Part shown: piece after piece, positions 57,708 to 64,000 of the stretch
Position numbering within the stretch: position 1 is the first letter of the stretch
Layout of the letters: every line of letters starts with the position of its first letter
Translations under genes and position numbers: made by a program
The notes under the pieces: generated by a model
Seen by the model: the letters and a program-made list of their open reading frames with translations, nothing else
The model's database searches: none
What the model was told of the DNA's origin: nothing
Source: Maritimibacter sp.
Lineage (GTDB): Bacteria; Pseudomonadota; Alphaproteobacteria; Rhodobacterales; Rhodobacteraceae
DNA length: 64,000 nucleotides
Reading direction: 5' to 3'
NCBI GenBank assembly: GCA_017792445.1
Contig: CP051232.1
Location: 3,570,001 to 3,634,000 of the forward strand

Positions 57708-59855
57708 ATGAACGATATCAACAATTTGCGCTGCAAGGCTGCGGCGCGACTCGGTGCGAGCCTGCTGGCGCTGGCGGCTGCTGGCCTGCCGGCAATGGCG
57801 CAGGACGACGAAACCGGATTTCTCGGCACGATCGAGCTGCGGACGCAGGAAGACGCGACCGGCCCGGTCGATGGTCAGGTGAACCCGCCCACGGTCACCG
57901 GCTCGAAATTTCCGACCCCGCTGAACGAGGTGCCGCAGTCGCTGTCGATCCTCGGCACCGACGAGATCGAGCGGTTCAACGCCACCAACGTCAGCACCGC
58001 GCTGCGCTATACCGCCGGCGTGACGGCGGACGTGTTCGGCGCCGACACCGACTATGACTGGCTGCGGGTGCGCGGTTTTCAGGCAGACCAGACCGGCGTG
58101 TATCTCGACAACGCCCAGAACCTCGCCTTCGCCTTCGGGTCCTTCTACATCGATCCCTACACGCTGGAGCGGATCGAGGTGCTGCGCGGGCCGTCCTCGG
58201 CGCTGTACGGCGGCTCGAACCCCGGCGGGATCGTCAACTATGTCTCGAAGCGGCCGGGCGACCGGGTGCGCGAGCTGACCTTCGGCATCAATGACGCTGT
58301 GGGGGCGTGGGTCGAGTTCGACTATGGCGATTTCCTTGGCAGCGGCGCGTCCTACCGCTTCACCGGGCGGCTGGAAGGCGGCAGCAAGTACGACGACCTG
58401 AACGAAGGTCTGCGCGGCACCCTTGCGCCGGGCTTCAAGTTCACCACTCAGGGCGGCACCGAGATCACCGTTCTGGCCAACATCCACATGGCCGATGAAA
58501 AGCACAACGGCTCGACCTTCCTGCCGTACTACGGCACCGTCGAGGAAACCGCGGAGTTCGGCTTTATCGACCGCGACGCCAACTTCTCGGACCCCGACTG
58601 GGACAGCTACGTGCGCGAGCAGATGTCGGTGTCGACCATCGTCGAGCACGAATTCGACAACGGGTTCACCTTCACCGGGATCGGCCGGGTCGGCGTGGCC
58701 AGCGTCGAGGAAAGCTATTACTACCCGTTCGGCTACAGCGGATACGCGACCACGCCGCAGGACGCCGACGGCACGCTGAGCCTGATCGCGTTCGAGCATG
58801 ACACCCTGACCCGCACCGCCCAGACCGACATGCGGTTCTATGGCACGCTGTTCACCGGGGCGGTCAGCCACGACGTGCTGGCCGGGCTGGATGCGCGGTA
58901 TTACTGGATCGACGAAACGCAGGCGTCGGGCTTCGGCACCAACACCGTCGTCAATCCGACCGCGCCGGGCATCCCGACGCTGGGCGCGCCCTATCAGGAC
59001 GCGATCACCACGCAGCAGCAGGTCGGTCTGTACCTTCAGGACCAGATCCGCTGGGGCGGCTGGATCGCCACCCTCAACGCGCGGCATGACTTCGTCACCA
59101 CCGAGCAGGACGGCGCCGCTGGCTTCTCGCGCTCGGACAGCGAAAGCTCGTACCGCGCCGCGCTGGCCTACAGCTTCGACAACGGGATCACGCCCTACGT
59201 GACCTATTCGACCTTCTTCGACCCGCTGATCATCTCGCCCGCCAACGGCGTGACCGAACCGGGCCGGGGCGAGCAGATCGAGGCGGGGCTGAAGTGGATG
59301 CCCACCGACGGCAATTTCTCGTTGACCGCCGCTGCCTTCCGGATCGACCGCGAGAACGTGGTGACCGGGACGTTCGGCGCTTACGATCAATTGGGCGAGG
59401 TCCGGTCGAACGGGTTCGAATTCGAGGGGCGGTACGATTTCGCCAACGGCCTCAGCATCTCGGGCGCCGCGACCTTCCTTGACGTCGAGGTCACGGCGGA
59501 CAGCGACGCGTCGCTGATCGGCACAACGCCGACCCTGACGCCCGACAAGGAACTGTCGCTGCTGGTGGCCTACGATTTCGGCCAGCGGTTCAACGGGCCG
59601 CTCTCGGGCCTGACGCTGGGGGCCGGCCTGCGGCACCGGGGTGAAAGCTGGGCCGACGCCGCCAACACGCTGAAGGTCGGCGCCTCGACGGTCTACGATC
59701 TGTATGCGGGCTACGAGTTCACCGAGGGCCTGTCGGCGACGCTGGCCGTCACCAACGTGGCGGACGAGCGTTATGTCACCGGCTGCCAGACCGTCTATGT
59801 CTGCTCGTACGGTGGCGGTCGCGAGATCAGCCTGTCGCTGACACGGACCTGGTAA
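57708..59855 (+). CDS. TonB-dependent siderophore receptor
   Basis: A 715-residue outer-membrane receptor. Signal peptide (about 1-30, ending PAMAQ), a possible TonB box (TIELRT), plug domain (PLNEVPQSLSILGTDEIERF, then VLRGPSSALYGGSNPGGIVNY), and a 22-strand barrel ending in Trp (SLSLTRTW). The presence of PQS...GGSNPGGIVN fits siderophore/ferric-chelate receptors. The ligand is unknown. ATG at 57708 has GGTGGA upstream. Regulated probably by the AraC gene upstream. Confidence 0.93.
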   Translation: MNDINNLRCKAAARLGASLLALAAAGLPAMAQDDETGFLGTIELRTQEDATGPVDGQVNPPTVTGSKFPTPLNEVPQSLSILGTDEIERFNATNVSTALRYTAGVTADVFGADTDYDWLRVRGFQADQTGVYLDNAQNLAFAFGSFYIDPYTLERIEVLRGPSSALYGGSNPGGIVNYVSKRPGDRVRELTFGINDAVGAWVEFDYGDFLGSGASYRFTGRLEGGSKYDDLNEGLRGTLAPGFKFTTQGGTEITVLANIHMADEKHNGSTFLPYYGTVEETAEFGFIDRDANFSDPDWDSYVREQMSVSTIVEHEFDNGFTFTGIGRVGVASVEESYYYPFGYSGYATTPQDADGTLSLIAFEHDTLTRTAQTDMRFYGTLFTGAVSHDVLAGLDARYYWIDETQASGFGTNTVVNPTAPGIPTLGAPYQDAITTQQQVGLYLQDQIRWGGWIATLNARHDFVTTEQDGAAGFSRSDSESSYRAALAYSFDNGITPYVTYSTFFDPLIISPANGVTEPGRGEQIEAGLKWMPTDGNFSLTAAAFRIDRENVVTGTFGAYDQLGEVRSNGFEFEGRYDFANGLSISGAATFLDVEVTADSDASLIGTTPTLTPDKELSLLVAYDFGQRFNGPLSGLTLGAGLRHRGESWADAANTLKVGASTVYDLYAGYEFTEGLSATLAVTNVADERYVTGCQTVYVCSYGGGREISLSLTRTW

Positions 59856-59869
59856 GCCGGTCCTGACAC

Positions 59870-59961
59870 GCCGCCGCCCGGTTCCGGTGCACGCAGGGCG
59901 GCGGCAATGCCTTCGGGCAGGCATTCCCGGAACGGGCGCGTGACGCGGCGTTCCGGGAATG
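59870..59961 (+). terminator. Two strong hairpins after the TonB receptor gene
   Basis: A perfect 10-bp stem (59870-59879 with 59896-59905) and a perfect 13-bp stem (59922-59934 with 59949-59961) follow the receptor stop. Tails are short of T's, so they may act as mRNA-stabilising ends or attenuators rather than a strict terminator. They lie 54 bp before the dipeptidase start. Confidence 0.55.
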
Positions 59962-60015
59962 GTCATTTGGTCTGAATGGGTCTAGCCCTTTGGCATCAGC
60001 CACCGAGGACTTCCC

Positions 60016-61077
60016 ATGACAGCGCCCAACACGCCCCCCATTTTCGACGGTCACAACGACCTTGTCCTGCGCCTGCTGCGCGGCGCGGTCACGCCCGAAG
60101 GCGTGGTCAAGGGCCTCGAAGACGGCCACATCGACCTGCCGCGCGCGCAGGAGGGCGGCTTCGGCGGCGGGTTCTTCGCGATCTTCGTGCCCAGCCCGTC
60201 CGAGAAGTCGATCCGTTACGAAGAGATGCAGAAGCCGCAGTACGACCTGCCGCTGCCGCCGATGCTGGATCATGGCGAGGCGCTGACCACCACGCTGGAC
60301 GGGTTCGGGGTGATCGAGGCGCTGGAGGATGCGGGCGCGCTGACCATCTGCCGCACCGCCGCCGAGATCGAAGAGGTGCTGGCCCGCGGCGACCGCATGG
60401 CCGCCGTCATGCATATCGAGGGCGCCGAGGCGATCGGGCCCGACCTGAAGGAACTGCACGAATTTCACGACCGCGGCCTGCGGTCGCTGGGCCCGGTCTG
60501 GTCGCGCCCGACGATCTTCGCCGAGGGCGTGCCGTTCCGCTATCCGTCCGACCCGGACATCGGCGGCGGGCTGACCGATGTCGGCAAGGCACTGGTCAAG
60601 GAATGCAACGCACTGAAAATCATGATCGATCTCAGTCACTTGAACGGGGCAGGGGTCGATGATGTGGCGGCGATTTCCGACGCTCCGCTGGTCGCCACCC
60701 ATTCGAATGCGTGGGCCGTCTGCCCGCATGCGCGCAACCTCACCGACCGCCAGCTTTCGATGATCGCGGACAGCGACGGGATGGTCGGAATCAACTTCGC
60801 ATCGGCCTTCCTGCGACCCGATGGCAAGATGGATGACGATTTCGGGCTTGACGTCATGATGCGTCACCTTGACCATCTGATCAAATTCCTTGGCGAGGAT
60901 CGGGTCGGTATGGGCTCGGACTTCGATGGGGCGCTGGTCCCGAAGGGGATCAAAGATTGTGCAGGTCTGCCCAATTTGCGGACGGCGATGCAGGAGCATG
61001 GGGTAGACGACGCACTGATGAAGAAACTGACTCACGGAAATTGGTTGCGCGTGCTGCGCAAGACGTGGGGACAGTAA
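60016..61077 (+). CDS. Membrane dipeptidase (peptidase M19)
   Basis: A 353-residue zinc dipeptidase of the renal dipeptidase family; no signal peptide, so likely cytoplasmic. DGHND with His13 and Asp15, HIEGAEAIGPDL with the bridging Glu, ATHSNAWAVCPHARNLTD and GSDFDG are the metal and substrate motifs. M19 enzymes split dipeptides, often with D-residues. It lies between a TonB receptor and a dipeptide ABC importer, suggesting uptake-linked hydrolysis. Confidence 0.93.
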   Translation: MTAPNTPPIFDGHNDLVLRLLRGAVTPEGVVKGLEDGHIDLPRAQEGGFGGGFFAIFVPSPSEKSIRYEEMQKPQYDLPLPPMLDHGEALTTTLDGFGVIEALEDAGALTICRTAAEIEEVLARGDRMAAVMHIEGAEAIGPDLKELHEFHDRGLRSLGPVWSRPTIFAEGVPFRYPSDPDIGGGLTDVGKALVKECNALKIMIDLSHLNGAGVDDVAAISDAPLVATHSNAWAVCPHARNLTDRQLSMIADSDGMVGINFASAFLRPDGKMDDDFGLDVMMRHLDHLIKFLGEDRVGMGSDFDGALVPKGIKDCAGLPNLRTAMQEHGVDDALMKKLTHGNWLRVLRKTWGQ

Positions 61078-61140
61078 ACCGGACGCCCGGTCGCCAACGT
61101 GTGGCCGGGAAGATCGAAAAACCAACTGGGAGTAAGAAAA

Positions 61141-62742
61141 GTGAAACAATTCAAGACGTTCAAGGTTGCGGCCCTGACCGCGCTGATGCTGGGGACCTCG
61201 CTGACCCCGGTGATGGCCGAGACGCCGCCGAACATGCTGGTGATTGCCAACCGGATCGACGACATCAAGACCTTCGACCCGGCCGAAAGCTTTGAATTCG
61301 CGGGCGCCGACGTGTCGCGCAACGTGTACGAGAAACTGGTCAACTTCGACCCGCTCGACCTTGATGCCGGCTTCGGCCCGCAACTGGCCGAAAGCTGGGA
61401 AATCTCGGAAGACGGCAAGACCATCACCTTCACGATGGCCGAGGGCCACGTGTTCTCGTCCGGCAACCCGGTGACCGCCAAGGACGCCGAGTTCTCGCTG
61501 CGCCGCGCGGTGCTGCTGAACAAGACGCCGTCGTTCATCCTGACGCAGTTCGGCTTCACCCCCGAAAACGTCGAGGAAACCATCGTCGCCACCGACGACA
61601 AGACGCTGGTGATCACGCTGGACCAGCAGTACGCGCTGTCCTTCGTGCTGAACTGCCTGACCGCCACCATCGGCGGCATCGTGGACATGGAAACCGTGAT
61701 GGCCAACGAGGTCGACGGTGACATGGGCAACGCCTGGCTGCGTACCAACACCGCCGGGTCCGGCCCCTACAAGGTCGTCGAGTGGAAGCCGAACGAATCG
61801 GTTCTGATGGACCTGAACCCGAACTACGGCGGCGACGCGCCGGCGATGGAGCGGGTGATCGTTCAGCACATCCAGGAATCGGCCACCCAGCGCCTGCTGC
61901 TGGAGCGTGGTGACATCGACGTCGCCCGCAACCTGTCGCCCGAGGACATCGCCGGTCTTGAAGGCGTGGACGGCGTGAAGGTCATCGACGAACTGCGCGG
62001 CCGCCTGATGTACTTCTCGGCCAACCAGAAGGTCGAGATGCTGGCCGACCCGAAGGTGCTGGAAGCGCTGAAATACGCGGTCGACTACGAAGGCATGGCG
62101 AACTCGTTCCTCAAGGGGCAGTACACCGTGCACCAGGCCTTCCTGCCGCTGACCTTCCTCGGCGCGCTGGAAACCAAGCCGTTCACCTACGACATGGACG
62201 CCGCCAAGGCCGCGCTGGCCGAATCCGGCTATCCGGACTGCGGCCCGATCAAGATCTCGGTCCGCGATGCGCAGGAGCGGATGGACATCGGCCAGTCGCT
62301 GCAGAACACCTGGGGCCAGCTTGGCTGTGACATCGAACTGATCGTCGGCACCGGCGCCCAGACGCTGGACCGCTATCGTGCCCGCGAGCACGACATCTAC
62401 CTCGGCGCGTGGGGCCCGGACTATCCCGACCCCAACACCAACGCCGGCACCTTCGCCTACAACCCCGACAACTCGGACGAGGCGGGCGCGACCGGTCTTC
62501 TGGCCTGGCGGAACGCCTGGGGCATCCCGGAAATGAGCGAGGAAACCCTTGCCGCGGTGGTCGAGAACGACACCGACGCCCGTGCCGAGATGTACATGGC
62601 GCTGCAGGAAGAGCATCAGCAGATCTCGCCGTTCGGCGTGATGTTCCAGCAGATCGAACAGAACGCCATGGGCGCCAGCGTCGAGAACTTCGTGGCCGGT
62701 GGTGCGACCACGGCGGTGTCCTACTGGGTCATCACGAAGTAA
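61141..62742 (+). CDS. Peptide ABC transporter substrate-binding protein
   Basis: A 533-residue periplasmic family-5 solute-binding protein. GTG start at 61141 with GGGAG 8 nt upstream; signal peptide KQFKTFKVAALTALMLGTSLTPVMA; then typical SBP-5 text ESWEISEDGKTITFTM, NKTPSFILTQFGF, and SGPYKVVEWKPNESVLMDLNPNY. Binds a peptide or similar ligand and feeds the permeases downstream. No cysteine lipobox. Confidence 0.93.
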   Translation: MKQFKTFKVAALTALMLGTSLTPVMAETPPNMLVIANRIDDIKTFDPAESFEFAGADVSRNVYEKLVNFDPLDLDAGFGPQLAESWEISEDGKTITFTMAEGHVFSSGNPVTAKDAEFSLRRAVLLNKTPSFILTQFGFTPENVEETIVATDDKTLVITLDQQYALSFVLNCLTATIGGIVDMETVMANEVDGDMGNAWLRTNTAGSGPYKVVEWKPNESVLMDLNPNYGGDAPAMERVIVQHIQESATQRLLLERGDIDVARNLSPEDIAGLEGVDGVKVIDELRGRLMYFSANQKVEMLADPKVLEALKYAVDYEGMANSFLKGQYTVHQAFLPLTFLGALETKPFTYDMDAAKAALAESGYPDCGPIKISVRDAQERMDIGQSLQNTWGQLGCDIELIVGTGAQTLDRYRAREHDIYLGAWGPDYPDPNTNAGTFAYNPDNSDEAGATGLLAWRNAWGIPEMSEETLAAVVENDTDARAEMYMALQEEHQQISPFGVMFQQIEQNAMGASVENFVAGGATTAVSYWVITK

Positions 62743-62752
62743 GCGCCGCACA

Positions 62753-63811
62753 GTGGTAGAACAGGTCAACATTCCGGGCGGGCGGCGAAAGCCGCCCGTT
62801 CCGCCTTGGGCAAAGAAGACGGGCGCGACGCTCGCGACGGTGGCGGCGACGCTTCTTGGGCTCCTATTCGTGACATTCATGATCGGCCGTGTGATGCCGA
62901 TCGACCCGGTTCTCGCCGTCATCGGCGAGCGGGCGACGCAGGCGCAGTACGACGAGACCTTCCGCGAGCTAGGGCTGGACAGGCCCCTGATCGTGCAGTT
63001 CGGGATCTACGTCGGAAACGTGCTGCAAGGAGATTTCGGCACCTCGATCCGCACCGGGCAGCAGGTGGCCGACGACATCAAGCGCGTGTTCCCGGCCACG
63101 CTGGAACTGGCGACGCTGGGCACGCTGATCGGCGTGTTCCTTGGCGTGCCGCTGGGGGTCGTGGCCGCGGTCCGGCGGGGCTCGTGGATCGACCAGGTCA
63201 GCCGTTTCGTCGGCCTGATCGGGTACTCCATGCCGATCTTCTGGCTGGGCCTCGTGGGGCTGCTGCTGTTCTACGGCATCCTTGCATGGGTGGCCGGACC
63301 GGGGAGGGTCGGGATCTTCTATCAGGGGATCGTCGAGCCGATCACCGGCATGTTGCTGGTCGACAGCCTGCTGCGCGGCGAATGGGCAGTGTTCAAGGAC
63401 GCGTTCAGCCACATCATCCTGCCGGCCTCGCTGCTGGGGTATTACTCGCTGGCCTATATCAGCCGGATGACCCGTTCGTTCATGCTGGAACAGCTGAACT
63501 CGGAATACGTCACCACCGCGCGGGTGAAGGGGCTGTCGGAATCGACGGTCATCTGGAAGCACGCCTTCCGCAACATCCGCATCCAGCTGATCACCGTGAT
63601 CGCGCTGGCCTACGCCAACCTGCTGGAGGGCTCGGTGCTGACCGAGATCATCTTCGCATGGCCCGGCATCGGCCAGTACATCACGACCTCGCTGCTGGCC
63701 AATGACATGAACTCGGTTCTGGGCGGAACCATCGTGATCGGGACCATCTTCGTGTGCCTGAACATCTTCTCCGACCTTCTGTACCGCTTCTTCGATCCGA
63801 GGTCGAAATGA
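62753..63811 (+). CDS. Peptide ABC transporter permease (DppB-like)
   Basis: A 352-residue inner-membrane permease: six helices with the EAA loop (ARVKGLSESTVIWKHAFRNI). GTG at 62753 is used as start; no strong ribosome binding site is seen, so translation may depend on the upstream gene. Its TGA overlaps the next ATG (ATGA). It pairs with the next permease. Confidence 0.92.
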   Translation: MVEQVNIPGGRRKPPVPPWAKKTGATLATVAATLLGLLFVTFMIGRVMPIDPVLAVIGERATQAQYDETFRELGLDRPLIVQFGIYVGNVLQGDFGTSIRTGQQVADDIKRVFPATLELATLGTLIGVFLGVPLGVVAAVRRGSWIDQVSRFVGLIGYSMPIFWLGLVGLLLFYGILAWVAGPGRVGIFYQGIVEPITGMLLVDSLLRGEWAVFKDAFSHIILPASLLGYYSLAYISRMTRSFMLEQLNSEYVTTARVKGLSESTVIWKHAFRNIRIQLITVIALAYANLLEGSVLTEIIFAWPGIGQYITTSLLANDMNSVLGGTIVIGTIFVCLNIFSDLLYRFFDPRSK

Positions 63812-64000
63812 CCGCAACCGCAGACAAACAAAGCATGCGCGAATGGCTGCTGGCCGAGGAACCCACCTCGCGCCGGCAGGCCCGCGCCGCGGCCTGGTAT
63901 CAGGGCTGGCTGTCGTTCCGTTCGAACACGCTGGCGATGGTCGGGCTGATCATCCTTGTGTTCCTCATCCTGTGCGCCATCTTCGCGCCGCTGCTGGCGA
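63808..64000 (+). CDS. Peptide ABC transporter permease (DppC-like), 3' end cut by window edge
   Basis: Second permease; the first about 64 residues are visible (MTATADKQSMREWLLAEEP, then WLSFRSNTLAMVGLIILVFLI as the first membrane helix). ATG at 63808 overlaps the upstream stop. The ATPase genes should follow outside the window. Confidence 0.9.
   Translation, partial: MTATADKQSMREWLLAEEPTSRRQARAAAWYQGWLSFRSNTLAMVGLIILVFLILCAIFAPLLA

Noticed and set aside
59827-62922. 1,031-codon minus-strand frame across the dipeptidase and binding-protein genes
   Set aside because: Antisense to two well supported genes, no family features.

Overview
The window is GC-rich, densely coded bacterial DNA without insertion sequences, phage genes or a CRISPR array. 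The gene content points to an alphaproteobacterium, most likely Rhodobacteraceae/Roseobacteraceae. Signs of this are the glycine-type 5-aminolevulinate synthase (HemA) with an FNR-type site upstream, a VPLPA-type C-terminal sorting tail, a lon / HU-like gene / tRNA-Val order, a rodZ-ispG pair, and a che cluster with a small protein after the second cheY. The genus cannot be fixed from this sequence alone.

Layout. 1-5.8 kb: 3' part of purF, converging on a leftward block read satD, DUF3307, IscA/SufA-type A-type carrier, TfoX-N, tpiA, then a LysR regulator. Two near-identical 20-bp palindromes sit at the satD start. 5.8-16.5 kb: alpha/beta hydrolase, MscS channel, a SufT-type Fe-S assembly protein, a DUF1428 protein, tgt, a VPLPA-sorted secreted protein, an Old Yellow Enzyme, lon and an HU-like protein. 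16.5-18.5 kb: two nearly identical tRNA-Val genes (CAC and TAC anticodons) bracket a DUF1127 gene, soxR and a pure 7-bp tandem repeat of about 19.6 units. 18.5-24.8 kb: a leftward chemotaxis cluster (cheD; then STAS, cheY, cheA, cheW, cheR, cheY, a CheZ/CheT-like small protein, and a secreted sensor-like protein), with no cheB and no receptor gene. 25-32.8 kb: GNAT enzyme, tRNA-Asp, M20 dipeptidase, hemA, rodZ, ispG and a DUF1992 protein. 32.9-39.7 kb: valS, a DUF4153 membrane protein, and an H-NOX-like / diguanylate cyclase pair. 39.7-47 kb: one 2,435-residue secreted protein with about fifteen Ig-like repeats and a C-terminal beta-barrel. 47-50.2 kb: a Gfo/Idh oxidoreductase, a sugar-nucleotide epimerase and a VIT1/CCC1 transporter. 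50.4-56.6 kb: cydD-cydC-cydA-cydB-cydX. 56.8-64 kb: AraC regulator, TonB-dependent receptor, M19 dipeptidase and a dipeptide-type ABC importer that runs off the right edge.

How the parts work together. The che proteins form a signalling core that must use receptors and a methylesterase encoded elsewhere. cydDCABX supplies a whole bd-type oxidase with its assembly exporter. hemA has an FNR-like site, so heme supply is probably tuned to oxygen. The AraC/TonB/dipeptidase/ABC genes look like an uptake route for a peptide-like or metal-chelating ligand, with successive steps for outer membrane, inner membrane and cytoplasm.

The most unusual items are the H-NOX-like protein lacking both heme-binding signatures but still paired with a cyclase, the che-operon protein with a CheZ-like DxxxQ motif whose C-terminal GEVEIF nearly copies the GEVELF end of CheD, a SoxR-type promoter facing a DUF1127 gene, the satD palindromes, and the tgt start codons buried in a perfect hairpin.
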